Shown here: in pieces, positions 1-11,560 of the stretch
Position numbering within the stretch: the first letter of the stretch is position 1
Layout of the letters: each line of letters starts with the position of its first letter
Assembly: GCA_036785705.1 (NCBI GenBank)
Contig: JAWUZG010000135.1
Coordinates: 4,626,638 to 4,690,637 of the forward strand
From: Acanthornis magna
Taxonomy: Eukaryota > Chordata > Aves > Passeriformes > Acanthizidae
DNA length: 64,000 bases
Direction: 5' to 3'
Position numbers and translations under genes: made by a program
The notes under the pieces: model-generated
The model's input: only the letters and a program-made list of their open reading frames with translations
Told to the model about the DNA's origin: nothing
Database searches by the model: none

Positions 1-719
1 GCAGTGCATAGTGTGTGCAGTATATATAAACCAACAAACACCAGTTTGTGACTCTGTGGCACAGCATGGCGGGGCTCACCCAGCATCTGGGAGCTGCCTC
101 CTCAGTACCTGGATCTGGGATAGGGAGGAGGAAGACTGGGGGTGGACTCGTCCTTCTCCCACGAGTGGCCAAGGTCTTCCAGTTGCTACCAAAAACTATG
201 TGCAGTCATGCAAAATTAATATATAATCCAAGTGTGTAGGTTGAGTGGTTGATATGAGCTACTGTGGTGGCCAAATTTTGTTGAGTGCCAATACTGTCAG
301 CAAGTTGTCCCTCATCATTTTGTAGGTATTAGTAAGTTCATTTCGTGTTCTTTGATAGTGCTTATTATCTAAATTATTTTAAATGGTTTGTGTCAGTTCA
401 GTAAATACTGGTTATGATTTAAAAAGCATTTTCACAGGTGCTTTACTACATTTGTATTCAAGAGGCATATGCTCCTTTGCATACATCATATAGATAGGCA
501 GTCACTTTCAGAAGCTGATGTTTCACCCATGTATGGATGGATTTCTATGAGATGAAGTAGAGACTTCTCTGTCAGAGAAAACCATTGTAACTCTCAAATT
601 CTTTGGTCTTGTCATTTTATTCCAAAGCGTGCAAATGACTTCCAGGCATAAAATCTCCAGAAAGTATTCGTAACTTTGCATGAGGAGCCTGATCCAAAGG
701 TTTCCTTCTTTCAAAGCTG
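1..719. other. Unique non-coding stretch, no gene seen
   Basis: Mixed-composition sequence opening with a TATA-like run (tatatataaacc near position 21) and a GC-richer patch to about 190, then AT-rich sequence. The short open frames overlap in several frames and resemble no protein I know. There is no supporting promoter or splice context, so the TATA-like run is probably chance. I recognise no repeat family here. Confidence 0.5.
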
Positions 720-1140
720 CTGGAAAGTAGGCAGCATGTGTGTCACCTGCCAGAGCAGCCTCAGGCTCTAGCTCACCCTCCTCGTGGCAGATCTGTACTC
801 AGGCTGTATTCATGGCACCGTGCTGGCTTCTGCTTTAGTTACCAGATCCACTTTCACACCTTCCGACTTGTCTTCCAGGCTTCCGAGGGAGGCCCGACCA
901 TGTCAGGGTGGGTGTGTGAAGGGTGAAAGTGAAGCAGGGATGTCGAGAAGGCTTTCCAGGCGTTCCTGCCAGCCCCTTTCTCTGCCCGCTGTCCCTGTGC
1001 TCGGTGTCGCTCCCGCGCTGCATTCTCCCTTCTGCCCAGTGGATGGCAATGATGTCCCGGTTTTGCTCGAAGGGAGCCGGTGCCCCATCCACGATGGGTG
1101 TGCCACGTTCCCGAGGACTGCATCCCAATTATTCCCATGA
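720..1140. other. GC-richer patch with dense overlapping frames, unrecognised
   Basis: This patch is visibly richer in G and C than its flanks and contains several CpGs. Open frames of 62-118 codons overlap on both strands, which is what low stop-codon density in GC-richer DNA gives by chance. None of the translations shows a domain or repeat-family motif I recognise. It ends at a long pyrimidine tract. It could be an old regulatory element or exon remnant, but nothing in the sequence decides this. Confidence 0.4.
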
Positions 1141-1145
1141 TTCAT

Positions 1146-1210
1146 TTTTACTACTACTACTTCTCTTTTTTTTCTTATACTTTTTTTTCTTCTTCCTCCC
1201 CCCTTTCCTT
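1146..1210 (+). repeat. Pyrimidine-rich low-complexity tract
   Basis: About 65 bases are almost entirely C and T, with several long T runs, short CTT repeats and an initial (ACT)n run. It separates the GC-richer patch from ordinary AT-rich sequence. It could mimic a splice-acceptor polypyrimidine tract, but I see no convincing exon after it. Confidence 0.7.
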
Positions 1211-1840
1211 TTAAAATTATTTTCTCCCCATTCCCTGTAAGCTAACTGTGCTGTTGTGATGGTCTGTGGTGCCGACTCAGGATATTTTGGCTTAGATTTA
1301 GTTAAGCACTTGCACAGATGTCACTGATTCTGTGTGATCGTAGACCTCTTACGAAATGCCATGATAAAGGAGGACAGGCTTCATGATTAAATGGCCCCTT
1401 CCAGACCTTAAATATTATGAATCTCACTTCTGTGGTACAGTGGAAAGACGATTAGGACTTCCTACACTACGAAGGAAGAAAGGGAGGTGAAATTTTTAAC
1501 TGAAACTTCCAAATATATTTCTCCTACTTCCACAACCTCAGGGTCAACTGCTCTAGGTAACAGGAACTTTAATTACTTTCAGTAACTTGCCAGGGACAAA
1601 CACTATTTATGTGCCATATCTACTACCATCATGATACCATAAACATGCTGCTGTTGGGAATGGTTTCTACTGCCTAGTTTCTATGTAAATATCCAAAAAT
1701 GCGTGCATTTTGGAGATGCTGGGGTTTTCTAGCTACCACTTAATTATATGAAAACTGAACTAGACTACATTTGGTAAGAATTGGCTATAAACCAAAGGGT
1801 CTATTCTTTAGACAGACTAATCAGTAAAAAAATCCACGAT

Positions 1841-1900
1841 AAAATAATAATAATAATAACAACAGTAATAACAAATCATAATAAATATAATAAATAAATA
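1841..1900 (+). repeat. (AAT)n imperfect microsatellite
   Basis: An array of AAT/ATA triplets, first nearly perfect and then interrupted by AAC, CAG and AAAT variants. This is a degenerate trinucleotide microsatellite inside unique AT-rich sequence. Confidence 0.85.
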
Positions 1901-4900
1901 GCATTGAATAGAGTGAGGGCAATTTTTGAAGAGGAAAGTATTGTTCCTTCACATTCTTGTCCATCTGTTTTTTTAGGCTTTTCTATACATTCAATCAGCA
2001 TAATGCCTAAGTGAGTAATGTAATGAGAAATCAGTATTAGAGATTTTCTGGATTCTGGTATGTGATTTAAAAGCTATGTGCTTATCCTTTGAAAGATATT
2101 TATGAAGACAATGTATGTATGCACTGCTGCACTGAGAAGTGTTTTTTAGTCCGTCGACTGTTAGGATATTTTTCAAAGCTGTTGACGTTTTTTTGTAATG
2201 TAACTCTTTTAAAGCTACTCTGAAAGGAGGTCCAGTCACCACTAATTCCTGTGTAAATGAAGCATAATCACTCAGAGAAGAGACCCTTTATTTAGTGAGT
2301 TTAAAGCTCATTATACAATTTTGTAGGGGGAAAATTACCCTGCCTGTAAATTAACTGCATTTCCTAATGAAATAACTTGTCAATTTTTTCAGCCTCCTTT
2401 GATAGGAATAAGAATTACAGTGGCATTGGAAAGTAAAATCATGCTGTTCTTACTGGCAGTTTTTTTCCAGTTGTAGAAGAAATTATAACTGTGAACACAT
2501 TTTGATTCAGATTAATCTCAACAAGCAACAAAAGCATCTTTTGTCATGGTGTTTTTTCATCTCTTTCCCACCTCCTTTATTAGAGCCTAAAGCCAGCTCC
2601 ATCAGCCTTACTCCTGGTATATGATGACACAAATTCTCTGGAGGCATGTGGCTTTCTCAAGCAATAAAGCATCATTATGCTCCTCATTTCTGAGGATGCA
2701 CTATTTCACCTGTGAGTTGTGTTTCAAGGGACAAACTAGCAGAACTCATCAGGTTAATTTTCCCAAAAAACAAGGCTTTCATCCTCCCATCAGGCTTGCA
2801 AAGGCAAGCCTATTTACCACAGGTGTCTGTGCTTATCTAGTTCTATCCTGACACTTGTAGATGGCAGCAAATAGATGGCATTTTAAGTGCTTTGGCTGCA
2901 GCTACTGCAACAGGAGTGCTAAAAGACAAAATAATTGTTCTTGAGGTGGCTGTCCTCTTCCGAGCAGCAGCAGCCTCAGTGCACATTAACAAGCCAAGCC
3001 GGTGCCTGTGGCTCTGCTGAGCCAGGTGTCATGACTCCACTTCAGCAGCTAAAAGCAGAGATACATGGAGCTGCTGTAATGTTGGAAATCATTTTAAGAA
3101 TTCCTGGAATAATTGCTTTTTCCTGAAATTGGCTATGTTTTGTTATATAGATATTAATTGTATGTACTTATAGGGAGTGGTTGGTTTTCTTTCATTTGGG
3201 AAAGGTATAAATTTAGGGGCATATGGATTAGTATCCTCAGAGTTTCTTTTTTCCTGCTTTGGCCAATTTTCAGCTGCATAAAATAAAGGTTTAAGATTAG
3301 TTTGGCTTTGAAAAATCACATTCAGACCAATCATAAAGAAGTATTCAGAAAGGTCATCTCAGTGTGTGGGTGCTTTCTTCATTTCTTCACACAATAACTC
3401 TGTTCTACAATAACAGCAAGCAGCAAGTTCTTTGCAGTAGTTTTCAGTATATTAAAATTAGTGAAAGATTAAGTGGGGGTTTGTTACATTTGATCAATGT
3501 GAAACTTCATATCAGCATGAACAATATTCCTTCAGCAGTTAGGGCCTGGTATTGAAATTCTGCTGCTGGACAGTGGTTTTGGGTCAGGCTGCTAAAGAAG
3601 GTCAATGGTTTCAGAGTCGCTTGTGGTCCAGCACAGAAGAGCAAAGCTGTTTCTCAGATCCTGGTTCCTCTGATTTCTGTGTAGATTCCTCTTTAACACA
3701 TAGGGCTGTCCGTACTTGTCAAACAGGTCAGCATGGTGAAAAAACATATTTCTATTTTGCGTGGAATCAGAATGTAGCTTCCTGAAGTTAGTGTAAAAGT
3801 CTGAATTGTCAATAGTTTCAGGTTTGCACACCACCACTGATTTTCAGTGCTCAACAGGAGGTGCTCATCACTTCTTCAAGGTGATGTGTTTCTGCTTAGC
3901 ATCTTCAGCACCTGAAGACAGACCCCTGAGAGAGTCACAATACTAAAATCCATTCTCTTTGGAAATGTGAAAACAAAATAGTGTGAATTTCCTATAGCAG
4001 ACATTTCTGTGAAAAAAAAAATTTTCTGATGAAATTAAAGTTTTTTGTTTGATTTCATCCTTGATGTATTTTATATTTTAAAATTGAAAAGAGAAATAAG
4101 ATGGGTTATTGCACAGAACCAATAGCTAGCATAAACAAAGGTATTGGATGAAGGAAATGAAAAATAAGCAAGTTGGAGGTGAAAAGTGCATTACTCCATT
4201 GCTACTCTGATAATTAGAGAGAAAAAATTAACAGTTGCCATAAAGTACTTTAAACATGAGAGTTTCTTATTAGGTTCTTCAAGAATGTAATTAATTACTT
4301 GCAGCCACATATGTTCTTTGTGTCATGGTGTGGAGTACCAGCATTTCATTAAAACCCAGTTCAATAATAACAGGTCACTCGAGATGTCATTTGCTCTGGA
4401 GAAGGTTGGGAAGCCGAATGCCTGCTGCTTCATCCCTCTTGTGCTGTGCCAGCACACTGAGTTGAGTAGGAGGAGAGGGCAAGCTGAGCATACCAGGGTC
4501 GCGTTCCAGAAAGCCCCTTGGTCTGGGTGACAGTGCTCATGGGAGACCTGGGAGCAGAGGGATGGCAGAGGGCTGGTAAACACATAACAGGGCAGCCAGC
4601 ACAGAGTTCTGATAAAGACACTGCGAGTCACAGTCAAATTCCTACCGAAAGGAAGTCCCATGGTTATGAAGAAATAATTAATAATAATATAAAATAAATG
4701 CAAGTGCTATATTGTCCTAGTGACAGAGTTTTTGGACTTTAACAATATTTTTTTTTAAGCAACAAGTCGTGGGCTAAATACTCACAGCTCCTGTGCCGCC
4801 CTAGTGCCTTAGCTAGTTTGCACTGACAGTGAAGTTAAGAGAAGGATGGGTGGACATGTTGTTGGAGACCCTCTGCATGTCACTTTTATTAATCTCTTAA

Positions 4901-7148
4901 GGAACGAGATACCAGAGGGCCAGATTTTGTCTGGTACAATTCACGTTACTTTTGAGGGATGGGCTGAAATGTGTGCAAGGGTAAGAAGGTGCCCTTGGTG
5001 CCCAGCGGGATTTGGGAATTGAGAAACATTTTGGTAACACCAGTTCTCTGGAGGCGCAGGTATCACCACTGGTATCCCGAGAGAGTCCTGACAGACTGTT
5101 GGGAGCCACTTCATCATTCCATCGTCACAGGGTGTAGGGTGCTCTCTCATGGAGTATGAAGCAAACAGAAAACATTTCCCATGCAGCTTGAAGCCCTGTC
5201 CTGCACCACCTTCCACTTGTGACCTTCCTTTTGAAATACATTTTACTGGCATTACAAGAAAACACATTAGGCTCCTGGAATTGTGCTTAGAGTAAATGAA
5301 GAGCAACATATGTTGTGCAATTGCACCCTATTGTTTTATATTTTACTTTGAGAAGAATTTTTGCAATTAGATTGTTGTTGAAGTCAACAAAGTACAAACA
5401 TAGGGAGCAGAGTGTTTTTGATAGGGAGGGACCCTGTCAGTAGCTGATTGAGGATTCCTTTTATCTTAAATATGATTTAATGCTCTGTGGAAAGAATTAA
5501 GAATCCCATTTTACACTGAAGCATGCTGTTAATGTGCATATAAAAACCTCAGCAATTTTATTGACAGTTATGAATTTACAGCTGCTGGTGGTGAATTTTT
5601 TTGAAAGACTTCTTCCTTTTCCCCAATTCTTTGCAGACCATTGTCATAGTTTGCTATTAGCTAAGGCAGAACCTCATTTAACAGAAATGCATAGGTCTTC
5701 AATTTCACTGTATACATGAGGAAAAAAGAAAATCAATGTGAAGCCTGGACTCAGTCTGCTGATGCCAGAGATGACTATCTGTAGCATACAGAAAGAAACC
5801 CTGGCTCAGATTAGTTTTTCTTTACCCTTTGGATGTTAAAAATGACAGAAAGAGGCTACTGCTGGTGAGAGTTGTTATGACTATTATCCTCTGGTCAAAT
5901 TTGGTGTTAATCCTAGAGACTGTTAGTGCGTGTAGAAATATTTCAAGTACTCAGTATTAATTTAGTATTAATTTATATTTATTATTATCATTTATATTAT
6001 ATTCATTGATGGGAAGATGAGTATTAAGAAACAATTTGTGCATTTGCAGTTTCACATTTGCATTGAATATCCATTGTTTGTGTGTGCGAATGATTGCCAT
6101 GCACCCAGGACTATATGTGTATGCAAATATATATAGATAAATATATATACACACAGAGTATCTAATCATCAAGAATATCAAGGGTGAATATCATTTTAAT
6201 TTTCAAACAAGAATTTGGAAAAAACCCAGCCAATGCCCAGCTTGCAGAGTTCAGGCTTCACAGGAGGGGTCCCTGTGTGGCTCATTGCAAACACAACTAT
6301 ACCTAGAAGTGAGCTGAAGCTGGTTAAGGGTCCTGTCTGGCCAAGGAAACCCAGTGAAAGAAATGGAGATAAAAATGGAAGGTTTGTGTGATGCTATTAA
6401 TTTTTGGTCTAGGTGGAGCTTCTGTTAAATTGACTGTGACTGTGAAGATTCCTTATAAATTATGTTCTTTAGACTTGCTAAAAACCTTCCAAAGAATAGA
6501 TTTTCATGATTTTTTTAAAATTTGAAAGTTGTTGTTCCACTGGGTTTAAGACAGACGTGCTTTCCTCTTTTTTATTACACTTCTCATGATGTCTTTTACA
6601 GAAATGTCTTTAAAATAATGTCTGAGATGTGCACGTTGGCCAAAATTGTATTTCTTAGTAAGAAATCAATGAGAATTTTTAATAAAACATTAAGAAAAAA
6701 TATAAAACTTTTGAGAAAATGAGAAGGTATGGTTGTAGCAATTCTGCTTTGGGAAATGGAAAGGCTTCTTCAACTAATTTTTTTCTAGCCCTACTGAAGC
6801 TGCTATTTTGGCCTGTGGAAAATGACATTGACTGGTCTTGACATGATGGAGATATTCTTTATGACTCTAAACCAAGAAGAAGCTGGAGCTTCCCAATTAT
6901 TTCTATCAACTTTTAGATTCTTAATTTTATTTCCTATTTTATTTCCTTATTTATTTCTTAATATTATTTCCAGCAGTTCTATTTGATGGTGCATTTGTGG
7001 GATCAATGTCTGCAAATCTCATCTACTATTTTCCCTGAATTATTTTATTTATAATTGTTACTTTTTAATTCTGAAACATTACCAACATCTGCCAGCAGAC
7101 TCTGCAAAGCAATTGAATTCAGTAATTAATTTCAAGGGAATGCTGAGC
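1901..7148. other. Unique AT-rich non-coding DNA
   Basis: I see no gene, transposon or RNA gene in this stretch. Open frames are short and mostly start at random methionines. The 126-codon minus-strand frame at 4323-4703 lies in a GC-richer segment and has no recognisable motif. Near 5960-6155 there is AT-rich low complexity with TATA and short CA runs. It is best read as intronic or intergenic DNA. Confidence 0.55.
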
Positions 7149-7180
7149 TATTCCTGGCCCAAACTCATTCTGTGATTCTG
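7149..7180 (+). mobile_element. Possible minimal CR1 3' tail
   Basis: The last 14 bases read attctgtgattctg, which is the octamer tail repeat ATTCTRTG that ends CR1 LINEs. The bases just upstream (ttcc, then cccaaac) resemble the usual CR1 end, in which TTCCAACCCAAACC precedes the octamers. CR1 copies are typically truncated at the 5' end, so a very short 3' remnant on the plus strand is possible. At about 32 bp, chance similarity cannot be excluded. Confidence 0.35.
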
Positions 7181-10100
7181 GCTTTCCAGAGACATGGATT
7201 CAACATACCTGAGCAGTAAATTTGCCTTAATTTCCAGATATGCATAAACGTGCATAACTCAGCTTGGGTACCCAGCTCTGACTTGGAACTTGGGAGATGC
7301 TATTTCTGGACTCTGTCCTGACAGCTGATCCTGATTTGTTCATCTGATCTCTTTGACACACCTTGGGATGCCTGGAAAATATGAGTATATTGTTATTCCC
7401 ATGTAAAATTATCGCCTCAAGATGCTGTAGTTTGACATAGTGCATTAGATTTTAACATTTGAGATACACTCTCCACTTTAACTTACTCCATTGCTCATGT
7501 TTCTTTTGGAAAAGGAAAGATTTGATTTCTGAAGGCAATCAATTTTAAAACTTCTTTTCGAAAGGTTATTTTCTCTTTTTTTAAATTATTTTTTCTTAAA
7601 GGTCATTTTTCTAAGGACTGGCTTAGAGGTGCTAAGACATTTCCTCATTCTTTCAAAAGTATAGGATCTGTATGAAATGAACTCCATGATTAGCCAGAGC
7701 ATTACTTCGCATAAAGTATACAGGATACGTATGATGGAGAAAAGTAACGGAAAGACCTGTGGTATATGCTGTGTCAGGTATTTTTCTGTACTTAGTAATC
7801 TATGGTCCTTTCTCAAAGATGACTATTAAAGTCTGCTTTATATGGGTGAGCTAGTTCTCCATTCTAAATTTAATCTACTTCTAATTCTAAAATTCATTCT
7901 AAAGATGAGCTACCATTACATTAAACATTGTGGTTTCCATTTCAGTAGCAAATATTTTTCTAATTTTAATTAATTAATCAGCCTTAGAATTGGAGGAGTT
8001 GTTTTTTCTTTTTTTTTTGTGAACTAATTAGATGTAATCTCACTTTCTCGATCTCCATTGCCTTTAATCAGCTTTCTCTGGCCAGATAGCACTCTTAATT
8101 CAGTTCTTTAACTTCCAAACTGTAATTGTGTTTATATATTGTAGGCATTTATAGTAATGCTTGCTCTTCCTTGTTTGCACGAGCCTCAGCATTTCCCCAT
8201 AACCCCTCAAATGGATTTTGATTCCCACGGCAATCATAAGCTAATGGGGGAAACCACTGCAGTAATGTGAACAGCAGTTTTATGGTACTGTACATGAGAA
8301 CAAAATATATCGTGGAATAGGCTGCTGCTGTTGGGGACTTGATCTGTTGATCTGTTGGAAAGACTTGTTTCATGCATGTGTTTTTATTCTCTATTTCTGA
8401 GCTGACAATTTGGGGTGACGTTTATGGGATTTCTGTCTCACTTCTCTACCTGTTTGATAGAAGGAACTCCATACCTGCAGGATGAGTTATACCTGCATCA
8501 GCTAGGAAATTATTCAAGCCTTGGTCTAACCTGCTCCCGCTGTACTCCTAACAAATTTTCCATATCAGCTTTAATGAACAAAAAAAAGTATGTTTTGGGA
8601 AACTAATGCCTGAATGTGTTTCTGTCCCCTGCCCAAGCCACAGGGACTCTCTGGGGTGCTGTGGAGATAAACTTCTCCGTTTTCCTCTGTTCTGCACTGA
8701 CGACGTTTTGCCCCAGAATATTTAAGTTTCTCTTCCTCAAGGGTCTCCGTTGGCACAAGCACCGAGGAGCCAGCACTTGCATCTGAACACAAGTGTTGGG
8801 GGCCTAGAAAGTAGTGAGTGCTGTTCCGGGTATTTAAAGTGGTGTCAATCATGCTAACCCTCAGTAATATTTCAAGTATTTAGATAGACAAATGTTAAAC
8901 AATTTTTGAATATTTTCCATTAATAATTTTAGATAGGCACTAGCAGTTTATTTTAAATTAACCTTTATGCTTATAGTATATAAAAATAATTATAGTATGT
9001 GTTGCATGTGAAATCAGATGGTTATTCTGATCTCAATTTATTTGGATTACATTGTGCTAGAAGTTCAAATTGGCAAAGAAGTATTGAAAGTGGTTAAAAG
9101 GCGTGTATTTGTATATGATGTACTTGTGATCTGCTGCAGAGAGATTCTCTTTGCTGCTGTAAGACACTTTTTCCTTTCACTAACTAAAGATCAGAGCAAA
9201 CTATTTGCATCAAAGCTTCTTATTTAAAACAGTTTATTGATGGCAACACACTTGCTGAATTCGCAAGCAAGCACCTTTATGTAGCTGCAGCAGCATGAAG
9301 TGTGCCTGCCTGTTATTGGAAAGCATCCAAGGACATCCTCAGCCTTCCAGCTTTCCTCTGTGTGGGGGGAGGGTTGCTGCTGTTGCTGCTTTTCTTCATT
9401 TTCCGTACTGCAGCGATTTCTAAATAAGTGCTGGTTGATTTCTCCATTTGTTATTTTTCATTTTGAAGTTAGGATGCTTAGTGACCCACTGAAGAGATAC
9501 AGACTTTCTTTCCAGGACAACTTAACATAGGATCTCTTCCCTTTCCCTGGTGGTACTGGACTTGGGTGGCTCTCTGGAAGAACCCTGATAGCCCACGGGG
9601 TATGTGATGGCCAAGGCAGCAAAAGGTAGCAAAGGCTGCATCTTCAAACAATACCTTGCACTTATTTGCAAACAAAACCAGGTTGTTAATGAGAAACAGG
9701 CTGCCAAGGCAGCAGTGATTCCTGCCTCCAGAGAAGTGTATGAGGAGGATGCAGCCCCCCAAATGTGTGGGGAGGAAAGGGCAAGGCTGGGCCCCACTGG
9801 GGCTGGGGAGTGGCACCCTTGGGGCAGAGCTAGTGGCCAGCGGCTCAGCAGTGCGGGGTGAGCGCCCATTCCCCAGCCTCCTCCCAGCTCCGAGTCCTTG
9901 AGGATCTCAGGGAGTCATTATGCCTTGAGGTTACTGTGATGGGCTTTCTGCTGCTTTTCCCCAAGCATCTGCCTTTCATCTTTACAAAGCCATACAAAAA
10001 TTGCCTGTAACTGGCACATATGCTCTCTTTTGGAGATGAAGGCTGCCATTTGTGTCTAGTTTGAATACTGACACATCATTACCTGGTTAGAGATTTAAGG

Positions 10101-10739
10101 AAGGAACTACCTTTTAAGAAAGAAACTTTGTCACTGATTGAAACTTTTGAATTTCATTGAACAAAGTGGTTTTTAGTGACCTCTATTTCCTGAACGTTAT
10201 GCCCCCTTTTTGTATGCAGCACTTTGGTGCAAATTCATCAGTTCATTCTAAGCAAGTACAGAGGTTATAATGAGAATTATGACATTATTTTTGGAGGTGA
10301 TGCTGCCTGGCTGATGCATTTTCAGCACTCTTTTCAATCTCCCTCAGCTGTGCTTAATGTCCAGTTTGTGATGCCAGTGAACGTAGAACAATGTAGCTCT
10401 TTTATAAAATCCAAATATTGTACAGGGATAGAAACAGTACTTAATTAAGCAAGAAATAAAAGAATTAACATTGTGATATAGGTCTTGTAAATGATCTTCA
10501 GATTAGGCAGATGCACATGTGGTCATGTTTAAGAACAGCTTTTTGTAATAGTGTAAAGAAGCCCTGAGATATTGGGTTCTGTGAATACATGTATTGCATG
10601 GAAAAAATCTAGTAGAAATAAAGGAAAAAAAATCAACATTTACAGTACCTGATCAGTAAAATAGTAGATTGAGAATGAATGGAAGGATAGTTCGTAACTT
10701 TACTATTTTTGGGGAATGATAAAAATGCCATCTTGAAGG
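7181..10739. other. Unique non-coding stretch, no gene seen
   Basis: Mostly AT-rich sequence with GC-richer islands near 8620-8830 and 9740-9900. The 9740-9900 island contains several G runs and open frames of 85-115 codons on both strands, none recognisable. No repeat family is evident. Confidence 0.5.
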
Positions 10740-11560
10740 CCCTTCAAGGGCTAATTGGTTCTAGTCCTCCAATACTCCAAGGTTCTACCACTTGGAAGAG
10801 GGCTATTGAAACCAAGGACTGGATCAGCCATTGCTTTGTCTGGATGAACCTTCTAAGGACAGAATCTCTCGGCCTGTTTGATGACCTATTCCAGTGCTGC
10901 TAGGGAAATTTTTTTCCAGCTGTCCAACTTCAATCTCTAAAACAGCTTTGTGTGGTTGTTTTCCTTTTTATGCTGTTTGACACTACCAAGAGGAGTTTGC
11001 CGGTGGTGTCTAAAGAACTGCCCTTCCAATAGTTGTAAGCAGATATGATACACCTCTGTGGCTTCTTCTTTACCAAACTTACCAGGCCCAGCTCCTTCAG
11101 CATCTCTACGCAGGGTATGGACCTTTGTCGAACCTTTTCTGTTTTCTCTGCATCCCTCTTGAACTGAAGGTCTCCCCAGGCTGTCTGAGCACCAGCCTCC
11201 CCTATTCTGCTGCCACGCTCCTCCAGATGCAGTTCAGCGTGCAATTTATTTTGCTCACAGTGAGGGCTCACTTCTGCAGTGTGGTGTCCACTGAAATATC
11301 ACAGGCATGTTCTTAGGGCTGCTGCTTGGTAAGGTTTCAGTCAATGCATGCGGTTATTCCGCTCTCGTTGCCGAATCCTGTGGTTTTCCCTATTGAAGGT
11401 TGTGACATGTCTGTTGGTTAGCTCCCAAATTTACTGAAGTCTTTTGGACAGGCTCTGGCCCTTATCCTGTCAGCAACTCTGCCTAGCTCAGAGCTGCCTG
11501 AAAGTTTGCTGAGCGTGTTAACTTCCTCTTTGAGTGGAGCTTAGCCTATAAAAGCCTACT
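10740..11560 (-). mobile_element. Old, diverged CR1 LINE fragment
   Basis: Several blocks, read on the plus strand, match the order of a reversed CR1 3' region. A 'cctattccagtgctg' block resembles the CR1 CCTGTTCCAGTGCCTG segment. It is followed by 'gtccaacttcaatctc', then 'aggcccagctccttcagcatctc', which resembles the CR1 AAGCCCAGCTCCCTCAGC segment. Farther on, 'tttgctgagcgtg' near 11510 resembles the reverse complement of the reverse transcriptase FADDTK region. The copy is heavily diverged and has no open frame of the ORF2 protein. Both ends are approximate and I do not see the octamer tail at the 10740 side. It is an older insertion than the CR1 at 14421. Confidence 0.55.

Noticed and set aside
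4323..4703. 126-codon minus-strand frame with hydrophobic start
   Set aside because: The apparent signal-like start arises from an AT-rich region; the rest has no domain.
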